Shown: one piece after another, positions 37,590 through 46,643 of the stretch
Numbering within the stretch: position 1 is the first letter of the stretch
Layout of the letters: each line of letters begins with the position of its first letter
Assembly (NCBI GenBank): GCA_963838235.1
Contig: CAWIQJ010000003.1
Coordinates: 1-64,000, forward strand
Direction: 5' to 3'
Origin: JAFECT01 sp963838235
Lineage (GTDB): Bacteria; Pseudomonadota; Alphaproteobacteria; Caulobacterales; Caulobacteraceae
Length of the DNA stretch: 64,000 nt
The notes under the pieces: generated by a model
Told to the model about the DNA's origin: nothing
The model's input: only the letters and a program-made list of their open reading frames with translations
Databases searched by the model: none
Position numbers and translations under genes: made by a program

Positions 37590-37707
37590 GGACGGTCCTG
37601 GGTTGTGGGCGGGTTTGGTTGCGCTCCATAGCCTTACGGCCGGCTGCGGCAAAGGTCACCTAAGGGAAGGGCTTCCCGCCGGGCCCCGATGGCCTTAAGG
37701 CGCGGTC

Positions 37708-38166
37708 ATGACCACCGACACCTCCAAGCTCACCCAGCTCGGCCACCCGAGCGCCATCCCGGACGGCCCCGAGCACGCGACGCTCGAGCGCGTGCCCAAC
37801 CCGCACCCGGAGGCGCTGTACCTGGCGCGCTTCACCGCGCCCGAGTTCACCTCCATCTGCCCGGTCACCGGCCAGCCGGATTTCGCGACCCTGGTGATCG
37901 ACTATGCGCCGGGCGCGTGGCTGGTCGAGAGCAAGAGTCTGAAGCTTTATCTTCAGAGCTTCCGCAACCACGGCGCCTTCCACGAGGACTGCACCGTCGG
38001 CATCGCGCAAAAGATCGTCGAGGTCGCCGACCCCAAGTGGCTGCGCATCGCCGGCTTCTGGGCCCCGCGCGGCGGGATTCCGATCGACGTGTTCTGGCAG
38101 ACGGGGCTCATTCCGGAAGGGCTGTGGGTTCCAGACCCGGGCGTGCCGACGTATCGGCTGCGGTGA
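37708..38166 (+). CDS. queF: NADPH-dependent 7-cyano-7-deazaguanine reductase QueF
   Basis: This 152-residue unimodular QueF reduces preQ0 to preQ1 in queuosine synthesis. The nucleophile Cys is in FTSICPVTGQPDFA (thioimide formation), the conserved motif LVESKSLKLYLQSFRNHGAF binds NADPH, and the catalytic and substrate residues are in HEDCTVGIA. Its stop overlaps the GTG of the next gene (GTGA). Confidence 0.95.
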   Translation: MTTDTSKLTQLGHPSAIPDGPEHATLERVPNPHPEALYLARFTAPEFTSICPVTGQPDFATLVIDYAPGAWLVESKSLKLYLQSFRNHGAFHEDCTVGIAQKIVEVADPKWLRIAGFWAPRGGIPIDVFWQTGLIPEGLWVPDPGVPTYRLR

Positions 38167-39041
38167 GCCAGACCGCCCGCCTTCCACTCGAACAGTGGGG
38201 CCGCGAGCTTCTCGCTCGCGTCCAGGCGCGGGCCGACCGCACGCGCCTCGGCGGATGGGCGTTCGAGTTTCTGATGTTCGGCCTGAAACAGGGTTGGGCC
38301 TGCCTGTTCGGCGGGGTCATGCTGGCGCTGTTGTTCGGCACCAGCCTCGTCTGGCCGCAGCATGCGCCGATCGCACGCTACGATTTCCTGGTCTGCGCCG
38401 CGCTCGCGGTGCAGGTCGCCATGCTGGGGCTGAAGCTGGAAAGCTGGGAGGAGGCGAAGGTCATCCTCGTCTTCCACCTCGTGGGCACCGCGATGGAAGT
38501 GTTCAAGACGCACGTGGGCTCGTGGGTCTATCCGGAGCCCAGCCTGTTGCGCATCGGCGGCGTGCCGTTGTTCTCGGGATTTATGTACGCGTCGGTGGGC
38601 AGCTATCTCGCGCGCGTCTGGCGCATCTTCCGCTTCAGCTTCACCCACTATCCGCCGCCATGGACCACTTGGCTGCTGGGCGCGGGCGTCTATGTGAACT
38701 TCTTTACCGACCACTGGCTGTTCGATGCGCGCTATGTGCTGTTCGTGTTCGCGGCTGTGATTTACTTCCGGACCTGGGTCTGTTTCACGCCCGATCGCGC
38801 GCAGCGGAGGATGCCGTTCCTGCTGGGGCTGGTGCTGGTCTCGCTGTTCATCTGGTTTGCGGAGAACATCGGGACGTTCTCGCGCGCCTGGATCTATCCG
38901 TCTCAGGCGCACGCCTGGGCGCCGGTCGGGTTCCAGAAGGTCGGAAGTTGGTTCCTGCTGACGGTGACCAGCTTCGTGCTGGTGGCGCTGGTGCACCGGC
39001 CCGAACGCTCGTCCGAGCCCGCGCTTCAACCGGCCCAGTAG
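38163..39041 (+). CDS. DUF817 integral membrane protein
   Basis: This 292-residue protein starts at the GTG overlapping the queF stop. It has seven to eight hydrophobic helices (GWACLFGGVMLALLFGTSL first). Conserved-looking loops are GTAMEVFKTHVGSWVYPE, FSGFMYASVGSYLARVWR and ENIGTFSRAWIYPSQ, all typical of the DUF817 family. Function is unknown. The 4-nt overlap suggests co-translation with queF. The 3' end overlaps the convergent nitroreductase by 16 nt. Confidence 0.85.
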   Translation: MSQTARLPLEQWGRELLARVQARADRTRLGGWAFEFLMFGLKQGWACLFGGVMLALLFGTSLVWPQHAPIARYDFLVCAALAVQVAMLGLKLESWEEAKVILVFHLVGTAMEVFKTHVGSWVYPEPSLLRIGGVPLFSGFMYASVGSYLARVWRIFRFSFTHYPPPWTTWLLGAGVYVNFFTDHWLFDARYVLFVFAAVIYFRTWVCFTPDRAQRRMPFLLGLVLVSLFIWFAENIGTFSRAWIYPSQAHAWAPVGFQKVGSWFLLTVTSFVLVALVHRPERSSEPALQPAQ

Positions 39042-39652
39042 GTGGTCAACTGATCCACGTCCGGCCGCGCGCGTTCAAGCGGCGGCTCCGCGGGCGTGCC
39101 GACGTGTACGATGCCGGCGACGCGCTCGCCCGGCGCCAGCCCCAGGATCGCGCAGGTCTTCGGATCGTAGGCGTACCAGTCGGTGATCCAGTTGGCGCCG
39201 TATCCCAGCGCAGCGGCCACAGTCAGCAGCTGGGTGCACACGGCGGCGGCGGACAGTTGCTGCTCCCACTCCGGAATGTCGCTCTCGCTGGTCACACGTG
39301 ACACCACCACGATACTGAGCGGCGACGCCGACAGCTTGGCGAGCTTGGCGACCGCCTTCGTCGCGTCTTCGCGTCCGGCGGCGATGGCTTCGAAGCGGCG
39401 CACGAGATCGGCCTTGGCCGGCGCCTGCAGCACGATGAAACGCCAGGGTGTGAGTTTGCCGTGGTCGGGAACGCGCGCGCCGAGGCGTAACAGCAGCGTC
39501 AGCTCATTGCGATTGGGACCGGGTTCGCGCAGCGTTTGAGCCGAGGACGACCGCCGGCGCGCCAGCAGCGCCAGCGTGTCCGGACTGGCCTGGGGCGCCA
39601 GCGGATCGCCGAATTCGGGCGCGGCGGGGACGGGCGCGGTCTTCGCGTCCAT
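39026..39652 (-). CDS. Nitroreductase-family protein
   Basis: This 208-residue FMN/NAD(P)H oxidoreductase has the FMN-binding start LLARRRSSSAQTL, the RVPDHGKLTPWRFIVLQ motif and the C-terminal GLAPGERVAGIVHVGTP typical of the YdjA-like subgroup. It begins at the stop of the upstream gene (TAATG overlap of 1 nt), so the two are one operon. The substrate is unknown. Confidence 0.88.
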   Translation of the reverse strand: MDAKTAPVPAAPEFGDPLAPQASPDTLALLARRRSSSAQTLREPGPNRNELTLLLRLGARVPDHGKLTPWRFIVLQAPAKADLVRRFEAIAAGREDATKAVAKLAKLSASPLSIVVVSRVTSESDIPEWEQQLSAAAVCTQLLTVAAALGYGANWITDWYAYDPKTCAILGLAPGERVAGIVHVGTPAEPPLERARPDVDQLTTYWAG

Positions 39653-40260
39653 TAAGCCTTGATGCCCTTGTCGGCGTCGCCGTTGACCTGCGGACGCAGG
39701 TCGAAGCCGTCCGCGCCGTCGTGCAGACGGTAGACGGTCTCCAGGTCCTTGCGGCGCTTGCCGTCCACCGTCACTTCCTCGCGCAGCTGGTTGGGGTCCG
39801 TACCGCGGTAGAAGGTCTGGCAGATGGTCTTGCCGTCGAGCTCGGCGAGCGAATTGACCAGCACCTCGCGCAGGCCCGCCGACGCGTCGGCAGGCACCGA
39901 ATGACCTTCGAGGGTGAAGGCGATGGGAAGCCGGGCTGCGGCGACCTTGCTGCACACCTTGTCGCCGTCGACGTCGTCCACCTCGCCGATGTAGGCCTGA
40001 AGCCGCGGCCCGTCGCTCAACAGCAGGGTGGTGGTCTCGGCCAGCCGCCCGTCGGGCGCCAGCGTGATCAGGGTGATGGCGTCGCAACTGCCGTTCTGGA
40101 CGTGAAAGTCGTCGCACCAGAGCAGTTCGCGCTTGGCCAGGTCCCGGATCTCCTGGGCGTTCAGGCGATGCTCGGGGCCAACGGGGGCGACCGGCGCGGC
40201 GCCCGCGGAGGTCGCGATCGCCAGGGAGGCGGCGAGGGGGAGGAGAACAATCGGTTTCAT
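39652..40260 (-). CDS. Exported hypothetical protein
   Basis: This 202-residue protein has a Sec signal (LLPLAASLAIATSAGA). The mature part contains four Cys (LLWCDDF, GSCDAI, KVCSKV, TICQTF), probably two disulfides, and no recognised domain. It is translationally coupled to the nitroreductase gene. Confidence 0.65.
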   Translation of the reverse strand: MKPIVLLPLAASLAIATSAGAAPVAPVGPEHRLNAQEIRDLAKRELLWCDDFHVQNGSCDAITLITLAPDGRLAETTTLLLSDGPRLQAYIGEVDDVDGDKVCSKVAAARLPIAFTLEGHSVPADASAGLREVLVNSLAELDGKTICQTFYRGTDPNQLREEVTVDGKRRKDLETVYRLHDGADGFDLRPQVNGDADKGIKA

Positions 40261-40347
40261 GCCGCGATCCGTTGAGGGCGCCTGCGGCCCGGGCCATAGC
40301 TCGGGTCGAAGCTGCATATAGGTACTGACGACAAAGGTGAGCAGGGC

Positions 40348-40962
40348 ATGAACGAAGAACCCTTTTGGGGCGCAGGCCTGGCCAAACCGCCGTCCTGGCG
40401 GCGCGGCGAGGGTCGCACCCATTTCGAAAACGCATGGCTGGCGTTGGTCGAATACCCGGCAACCGCCCCCACCGGCCATGAAACGCGCTTCGGCGTGGTT
40501 CGCTTCAAAAATCGTGCGGTCGGGGTCCTTCCGGTGCATGCGGACGGTACGGTCGTGCTGGTGGGGCAACACCGGTTCCCGAGCATGACCTATTCCTGGG
40601 AGATGCCGGAGGGCGGCTCGCCCCTGGGCGAGGACCCGCTGGCGGGCGCCCGGCGGGAGCTGGCGGAGGAGGCGGGCCTGAGCGCCGGGACCTGGCGGCC
40701 GGCGCTGAAACTGGAGCTCTCGAACTCGGTCACGGATGAAGAGGCCTTTTGCTGGCTCGCCTGGGACCTGGCGCCGGCGGCGGCCGAGCGGGACCCGACC
40801 GAAGCCCTCAGTCTGGCGCGTGTTCCTTTCACGGCGCTGCTGGCCGAGGCCGTCGCGGGCCGAATCCGGGATTCCCTGACGGTGGCGACGGCGCTTCGGG
40901 CCTACCATATGGCGCGGGAGGGCGAGCTTCCGGAGGGGCTAGCCCACGCTATGCTAGGCTGA
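40348..40962 (+). CDS. Nudix hydrolase (ADP-ribose pyrophosphatase-like)
   Basis: This 204-residue protein has the Nudix box GGSPLGEDPLAGARRELAEE followed by AGL, which binds Mg2+. The domain begins after a 50-residue N-terminal extension. FPSMTYSWEMPEGG before the box is typical of the ADP-ribose/NUDIX5-like subgroup. The start MNEEPFWG is preceded by a weak AGCAGGGC. The cysE gene follows 23 nt downstream. Confidence 0.88.
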   Translation: MNEEPFWGAGLAKPPSWRRGEGRTHFENAWLALVEYPATAPTGHETRFGVVRFKNRAVGVLPVHADGTVVLVGQHRFPSMTYSWEMPEGGSPLGEDPLAGARRELAEEAGLSAGTWRPALKLELSNSVTDEEAFCWLAWDLAPAAAERDPTEALSLARVPFTALLAEAVAGRIRDSLTVATALRAYHMAREGELPEGLAHAMLG

Positions 40963-40985
40963 TTTGCGAAGCGGAGGAGAGCGCC

Positions 40986-41804
40986 ATGCCCCAACTCGAA
41001 GTCCTTCCCGGCGGCAAGACCGTCTGGTCGGCGCTCCGCGAGGAGGCCCAGGCCGCCGCGCGCACCGAGCCGGCCCTCGCCTCGCTGATGCACTCGGTGA
41101 TCCTGTCCCACGGCGATCTGGCTGCCGCCCTGAGCTTCCAGCTCGGGCGCAAGATCGGCGACGCCGCGGTGGGCGCCATGACCGTCCGCGAACTCTGCGC
41201 CGAGGCCTATGCAGCCGACCCCGCCATGGTGGCGGCGGCCGAGGCGGACCTGGTCGCCGTGCTCGAACGCGACCCGGCCGCGCGCGGCTATCTGCAGAGC
41301 TTCCTGTTCTACAAGGGCTTCCTGTCGCTGCAGACGCACCGGGTCAGCCACCACCTGTGGAAGCGCGGGCGCGAGACCATGGCGCTCTACCTGCAGAGCC
41401 GCATGTCGGAGCTGTTCCAGGTCGACATCCACCCGGCCGCCCGCGTGGGCTCGGGCGTCTTCATCGACCACGCCACAGGCGTGGTGATCGGCGAGACCGT
41501 GACGGTTGGCGATGACGTCTCCATGCTGCACGGGGTGACCCTGGGCGGCACGGGCGCTCAGCGCGGCGACCGCCATCCCAAGATCGGTCGTGGCGTGCTC
41601 CTGGGCGCCGGGGCCAAGGTGCTGGGCAACATCACCGTCGGCGACCACGCCAAGATCGCCTCGGGCTCGGTGGTGCTGAAGGCCGTGCCGGCCCACTGCA
41701 CCGCGGCGGGGGTGCCCGCGCGCCTGGTCAAGTGCCCCACCTGTGAGGAGCCGTCCAAGAGCATGGATCACACCATGCCCGAGATCCTCGACTACGTGAT
41801 CTGA
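40986..41804 (+). CDS. cysE: Serine O-acetyltransferase
   Basis: This 272-residue enzyme transfers acetyl from acetyl-CoA to serine, the first step of cysteine synthesis. It has the N-terminal helical SATase domain (VWSALREEAQAAARTEPALA) and a left-handed beta helix with the active-site His in FIDHATGVVIGETV and the CoA-binding HGVTLGGTGAQRGDRHPKIG. The C-terminal tail (about 20 residues ending MPEILDYVI) resembles the tail that docks into CysK. A GGAGGA lies just upstream. Confidence 0.95.
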   Translation: MPQLEVLPGGKTVWSALREEAQAAARTEPALASLMHSVILSHGDLAAALSFQLGRKIGDAAVGAMTVRELCAEAYAADPAMVAAAEADLVAVLERDPAARGYLQSFLFYKGFLSLQTHRVSHHLWKRGRETMALYLQSRMSELFQVDIHPAARVGSGVFIDHATGVVIGETVTVGDDVSMLHGVTLGGTGAQRGDRHPKIGRGVLLGAGAKVLGNITVGDHAKIASGSVVLKAVPAHCTAAGVPARLVKCPTCEEPSKSMDHTMPEILDYVI

Positions 41805-41876
41805 GGCGTAACAGGCGCGTTGCCCTCGCCGTCCGGACGGCCTAAGGGTCGCGCGAAGACAGACGAGGCCCCGACC

Positions 41877-42134
41877 GTGACCGAGCAAGATATCCAGCGC
41901 GTGGAAGCGCACCTGAAGCGGACCTTCGGCAATCCGAAGATCGCCGTGAAGCTGCGCACGAAACCCAAGGATTCGGCCGAGGTCTACGTCGGCGACGAAT
42001 TCCTGGGCGTCCTCTACCAGGACGAGGACGAAGACGGCTCCTTCATGTTCGAAATGGCCATCCTCGCCGAGGACCTCGAAGTCCTAAAACAATCCGCTCA
42101 TCCGCGCTTGCGCGAGGATGAGCGGACCCCTTGA
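41877..42134 (+). CDS. DUF3126 family protein
   Basis: This 85-residue acidic protein reads DIQRVEAHLKRTFGNPKIAV and then VYVGDEFLGVLYQDEDEDGS, the conserved core of DUF3126 found near cysE in many alphaproteobacteria. The GTG at 41877 has GAGG 9 nt upstream; the longer frame from 41820 is basic and unlike the family. The final ten residues are encoded by a REP-like hairpin. Confidence 0.8.
   Translation: MTEQDIQRVEAHLKRTFGNPKIAVKLRTKPKDSAEVYVGDEFLGVLYQDEDEDGSFMFEMAILAEDLEVLKQSAHPRLREDERTP
42094..42125. terminator. REP-like hairpin, probable bidirectional terminator
   Basis: CCGCTCATCC pairs with GGATGAGCGG, with inner GCGC/GCGC pairing. It lies between the convergent DUF3126 and SIMPL genes and codes for the end of the former. 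The arm shares GCTCATCC with the repeat at 47470-47611. Confidence 0.6.
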
Positions 42135-42137
42135 GGC

Positions 42138-43151
42138 TTAGGCGGGCGACAGCCCGTAAACCACGCACGCCTGCGCGGTCAGCACTTCCATCGGCGGTTC
42201 GAGCGGCAGCGGCGTGTCGGCCAGATCGCCTTGTTGCGCCCGCGTGCGCAACTGCTCGCCGCGTGCATCGAAGCCTCTCTCCGAAACGTCCTGGTCGTAG
42301 ACGCCGTTTCCATCCGCCATGTCGGCGCCGCCCATGATCGCCATGCCAGAGGTTGCGCCCGCTCTCTCGTCGATGAGCCGTTTTCCGTCGACGTTGATGA
42401 CGCCCGCGACGGCGTTGCTGCCGTAGATTCGACCTGTGGGCAAAGGCGTCGGCGTCAGCTGCGCGGCGCCATAGGACGGCCAGCCGGCGAGCACGTCGGT
42501 CTGGCAGGCGCGCCCGGTCTGATCGATCAGTTTCACAGTTCCGCGTTCGGCGCCGGCCGCTTCGACCGACAGGTCGGCGCGGCGCGCCGCGTCCTTTACC
42601 GCTTCGACGTATAGCGCCGACTTGGCGCGGTCGTCGGCATCGAGCCGGAAGGTGACCGTGCTGGTGTAGGTCGGTTTCGCGCCGATCACCGTCGCATAGG
42701 TCTGTTCGAGGACGCTCATGTCGCGCACCTCGATCGCGACCATGGCCTGCACTTCGTAACGTTCGATTTTGTCGGCGCGGCGGTTCTCAACAAGGTTGCC
42801 GTCCTTGTCACGATACTGCTCGTAGAGCGGGCGCGAGGCGAAGGTGGTCTGGATCTGCACCTTGCCGGCGCCCTCCGCGCGCAACGCCTGGGCGAGGTCG
42901 CAAATCTTGTCGGCGGCTTTCGCGGTCGCGGTCGCCGCGTCGCGGTCGACGACCTGGAAGCTGGTGCTGAAGTTCGCGCGGTTGGCGGGAACCTCGACCC
43001 GGACATAGCCGATCGACGGGATCACCGGCTGGTTCATCCACCACGGCGCCGGCACGTTCGGCGCGCCGATGGTCGCGGGCGGGGTCTGGGCGAGAGCCGA
43101 GACGGGCAGGGCGGCGAAGGCCGCCAGCAGGCTTGAAGCGACGATGCGCAT
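42138..43151 (-). CDS. Periplasmic SIMPL-domain (DUF541) protein, paralogue 1
   Basis: This 337-residue protein has a signal peptide (SSLLAAFAALPVSALA). The SIMPL domain spans about 35-250 (IPSIGYVRVEVPANRANFST; KIERYEVQAMVAIEVRDM). A C-terminal extension contains GRIYGSNAVAGVINVDGKRL, which looks like the plug motif of TonB-dependent receptors, and ends with the conserved AQACVVYGLSP. It is a tandem paralogue of the gene at 43303. Function unknown. Confidence 0.8.
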   Translation of the reverse strand: MRIVASSLLAAFAALPVSALAQTPPATIGAPNVPAPWWMNQPVIPSIGYVRVEVPANRANFSTSFQVVDRDAATATAKAADKICDLAQALRAEGAGKVQIQTTFASRPLYEQYRDKDGNLVENRRADKIERYEVQAMVAIEVRDMSVLEQTYATVIGAKPTYTSTVTFRLDADDRAKSALYVEAVKDAARRADLSVEAAGAERGTVKLIDQTGRACQTDVLAGWPSYGAAQLTPTPLPTGRIYGSNAVAGVINVDGKRLIDERAGATSGMAIMGGADMADGNGVYDQDVSERGFDARGEQLRTRAQQGDLADTPLPLEPPMEVLTAQACVVYGLSPA

Positions 43152-43302
43152 GAGAACAGCTCCTCGTGACGGCCGAAGCTCGGCCGCAGGGAAGCTCATC
43201 CGCAAATGGCGCCGCTTCACGCCCCTGCGACGGCGGGTTGTAGGTCGCAATGGCGCGACGGGGCGTCGGCGCCGCGGCTGAAATGCGGCGCGCACCCCGC
43301 AC

Positions 43303-44226
43303 TCAGGACGACAGCCCGTACACCACACAGGCCTGGGCGGTCATTTCCTGCAATGGCGGCTGGATCGGCAGCTTCATCGCCAGCGCCTCGCTCGTCAGCA
43401 CCGCGCCCGGCGGCGGCGGAGCCGCCCCGACGTCCGCGACCGACATCGGCGAGGCCGCCTTCATCGCCTGACCCGACATGCGGCTGCCGGTCACCACGAC
43501 CTCCTGAACCTCATTTGCCTTGACAGTCCTTGGTTGCGGCAGGCCCTGGCCGTAGGACGGCCAACCGGCCAGCACGTCGGTCTGGCAGGCGCGGCCGGTC
43601 GGATCGATCACCTTCACCCCGCCGATCTTGGCGCCCGCGTCCTCCGCAGCGGCGTAGGCGCGCCGGGCGGCGTCCTTGACCGCCTGGCTGTAGAGCGCGG
43701 TCTTGGTGTCGTTCTCCGGATCGAGACGGAAATAGACCGGCGTGGTCGATGTCGGTTTGGCGGCGATCACCGTCGCATAGGCTTGTTCCAGCAGCTCCGT
43801 GTCGCGCACCTCGATCGAAACCTCCGCGCTGACCTGATAGCGTTCGATCTTATCGGCGCGCTGGTTGTCGATCATATTGCCCTCCTTGTCCCGGTACTGC
43901 TCGTAGAGCGGCTGGCTGTTGAAGGTGGTGACGATGCGCACCTTTTCCGCGCCGATCGCCTGCAGGGCTGCGCCCAGCTCGCGCACCTTGTCGGCCGCCT
44001 TCTGGGTCGCGTCGGCCGCGGAGCGATCGACCACCTGGAAAGACGCGGAGAAAGTGGCGCGGTTGGCCGGCAGCTCGACGCGCACATAGCCGATGGAGGC
44101 GATGACCGGCTCGCGCATCCACCAGGGCGCGGGAACGTACTGGTCCCCGAGGGTCGCCGGCGCGGTCTGAGCGGCGGCGGGGACGGCCATGAGGGCGGCG
44201 AGAAGGGCGAGGCTGAAGGCGCGCAT
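43303..44226 (-). CDS. Periplasmic SIMPL-domain (DUF541) protein, paralogue 2
   Basis: This 307-residue protein has a signal peptide (LALLAALMAVPAAA) and the same SIMPL core as its neighbour (VIASIGYVRVELPANRATFS; KIERYQVSAEVSIEVRDTEL). Its extension instead carries VQEVVVTGSRMSG, which matches the start of TonB-receptor plugs. It also ends AQACVVYGLSS. It arises 77 nt after phoH, separated by a terminator that sits directly in front of its ribosome site (GGAG). Confidence 0.82.
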   Translation of the reverse strand: MRAFSLALLAALMAVPAAAQTAPATLGDQYVPAPWWMREPVIASIGYVRVELPANRATFSASFQVVDRSAADATQKAADKVRELGAALQAIGAEKVRIVTTFNSQPLYEQYRDKEGNMIDNQRADKIERYQVSAEVSIEVRDTELLEQAYATVIAAKPTSTTPVYFRLDPENDTKTALYSQAVKDAARRAYAAAEDAGAKIGGVKVIDPTGRACQTDVLAGWPSYGQGLPQPRTVKANEVQEVVVTGSRMSGQAMKAASPMSVADVGAAPPPPGAVLTSEALAMKLPIQPPLQEMTAQACVVYGLSS

Positions 44227-44243
44227 GTCCGGCTCCAAGAAAA

Positions 44244-44269
44244 AGGGCCAGCCGGAGACGGCTGGCCCT
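44244..44269 (-). terminator. Rho-independent terminator after phoH
   Basis: A perfect 11-bp stem AGGGCCAGCCG / CGGCTGGCCCT with a 4-nt loop is followed on the minus strand by TTTTTCTT. It ends the phoH transcript and lies directly before the next gene's ribosome site. Confidence 0.85.
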
Positions 44270-44306
44270 AATCCTACGCAGGAGCGCGAGGTTCGGGGTT
44301 AAACCC

Positions 44307-45101
<795 letters not shown>

Positions 45102-45121
45102 GAACAGCTCCTCATGGGACA

Positions 45122-45155
45122 AGAAAAAAGGGCGAGACCGGAAAGGTCGCGCCCT
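45122..45155 (-). terminator. Rho-independent terminator just upstream of phoH
   Basis: An 11-bp stem with one mismatch and a GGAAA-type loop is followed on the minus strand by T6. It lies about 20 nt before the phoH start, where no minus-strand coding gene precedes it. It must therefore terminate an RNA initiated between 45156 and 45407, or attenuate phoH. Confidence 0.8.
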
Positions 45156-45330
45156 CGACTGGGGTGAAAGATAGGGGAGACGGATGCGCCTTCACCGGGG
45201 GGTTCCGGGTTGGCTAGAGATCCAGGTCGTGCACCGATCACTCCGGTGAAACGCGACACCCGTTACTCCGTTCGCTGGCCGAAGCGGACCGCTCCGGCTA
45301 CGCATTCGACCGGGCAAGGGCCCGTCTCAA
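45156..45330 (-). ncRNA. Candidate structured RNA, 6S-like
   Basis: No ORF fits 45102-45407. On the minus strand GAGACGG (45322-45328) can close with CCGTCTC (45177-45183), extended inward by GCCCTTGCC against GGTGAAGGC. This gives a long rod of about 150 nt. The 3' side holds a small hairpin CACCG/CGGTG, as in the central bubble of 6S RNA. The terminator at 45122-45155 follows at once. A TAGGAT -10-like box lies upstream at about 45347. A 6S RNA (sigma-70 holoenzyme inhibitor) is the best match by architecture, but the identity is not proven. Confidence 0.45.
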
Positions 45331-45407
45331 ATCGCAGACACAGTTTGATCCTAACGACCTTTCTGAACGGTTAAATTACAGAATTGTCGCAGTTACGGGG
45401 TGTTCTG

Positions 45408-45938
45408 ATGAATATTTATGACCTGAATGGCAAGCAACCGCAGCTGCCGCCTGAGGGCGAATACTGGATAGCGCCCAATGCCGTCGTGTTAGGAGATGTG
45501 ATTCTGAAGCAGAACGCCAGCGTCTGGTTCGGCGCGGTGGTCCGCGGTGACAACGATCCGATCACCATCGGCCGGAACGCCAACATCCAGGACGGTTCGG
45601 TCCTGCATTCCGACCGCGGCCTGCCGCTGACGATTGGCGACAACGTCACCGTCGGCCACATGGCCATGATCCACAGCTGCGACGTCGGCGACGGCAGCCT
45701 GGTCGGCATCGGGGCGGTGATCCTGGCCCGCGCCAAGATCGGCAAGAACTCGCTGGTGGGCGCCGGCGCCCTGGTCCCCGAAGGCAAGGAATACCCGGAC
45801 GGCGTGCTGATCCTGGGCTCCCCTGCCCGCGTGGTGCGCGAACTCACCGAAGGCCAGATCGCGGGACTGAAAGCGTCAGCCGACCACTATGTGGCGAACT
45901 GGAAGCGCTATGCGACGGGTTTGAAGCCCGTGCGGTAG
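45408..45938 (+). CDS. Gamma-class carbonic anhydrase-like protein
   Basis: This 176-residue left-handed beta-helix protein has the three metal-binding His in SVLHSDRG and VGHMAMIHSCDVGD, and the gamma-CA residues VWFGAVVRGDNDPITIG. It resembles the YrdA/PaaY and mitochondrial complex I gamma-CA group. The C-terminal helix (LKASADHYVANWKRYATGL) completes the fold. The start is the ATG at 45408; a TTG 24 nt earlier is possible. Confidence 0.9.
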   Translation: MNIYDLNGKQPQLPPEGEYWIAPNAVVLGDVILKQNASVWFGAVVRGDNDPITIGRNANIQDGSVLHSDRGLPLTIGDNVTVGHMAMIHSCDVGDGSLVGIGAVILARAKIGKNSLVGAGALVPEGKEYPDGVLILGSPARVVRELTEGQIAGLKASADHYVANWKRYATGLKPVR

Positions 45939-45978
45939 GCGGAGTCAAAAAAACACGCCCGTCGAACGCTTAGCTGCG

Positions 45979-46527
45979 TCAAGCGATCCGTCGCCCGTCG
46001 ACCGCGGCGAGGCGCAGGTTTGGGCCCATGCCGCCGGGCTTGCTGGCGCCGGCGTAAACGGTGAGGCGGTGGCAGAGTTCGCTCACCGTTTCTTCGTGCA
46101 GGCGCACCAGGGCCGAGATCGGCTGGCAGAGGCCGATCAGGCGGTCGACCGTGGCGTCGGGGCCGGTGAGCGGGGCGATCACCATCTCGAACCCGGCGCG
46201 ACGATCGTGGTCGGTGCGGCCTTCGGCGTAGAGGATGGCGGGACTGACGCCGCGGATGGCGGCGACGGCGGCGTCGCGCACAGCGGCGCGGCTGTCGGAG
46301 GCCCAAAGATTCAGGAAGCTCTCGCCGTGCAGCGGCCGGCCGTGCAGGTCCTCGAGCAGGCCGCCGGCGAGGCGGAACGGCAGCCCCGGCGTGCGCGCCA
46401 GCATGAACCCCTGCGGCAGCGCGCCCCCCAGGGCGCCCGGGTCGAAGCGAGACCGCAACGGCGCCGGTCCGATCCCCTTCAGGTCGGCCCACAGGTCGAT
46501 CAGCCGCTGTGTATTACTATGAAACAC
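45979..46527 (-). CDS. PAS_5 domain protein
   Basis: This protein of about 182 residues consists mostly of one PAS_5-type domain (NTQRLIDLWADLKGIGPAPL; LPFRLAGGLLEDLHGRPLHG). Such proteins are common in Caulobacterales and usually lack an output domain. Two nearby GTG starts exist (46527 and 46536); the GGGAG site fits the one at 46527 better. The long upstream Pro/Gly-rich frame is not used. Confidence 0.75.
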   Translation of the reverse strand: MFHSNTQRLIDLWADLKGIGPAPLRSRFDPGALGGALPQGFMLARTPGLPFRLAGGLLEDLHGRPLHGESFLNLWASDSRAAVRDAAVAAIRGVSPAILYAEGRTDHDRRAGFEMVIAPLTGPDATVDRLIGLCQPISALVRLHEETVSELCHRLTVYAGASKPGGMGPNLRLAAVDGRRIA

Positions 46528-46643
46528 GACACGCACTCCCGGTCCGTCCGCCGCAAGTCCGGGGCCGGGGCGCCCGGCGGGGTTTGGTAAAGGATTTCGG
46601 AAGGTTTGTTGGGTGTAATCGGCGGTCGAGCGGGAGCCTGCCA

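Noticed and set aside
36559..37659. A 366-codon frame overlapping the second NMO on the same strand
   Set aside because: It is the +1 frame of the NMO; only its last part is used after the frame break, and the rest is Arg/Gly-rich shadow.
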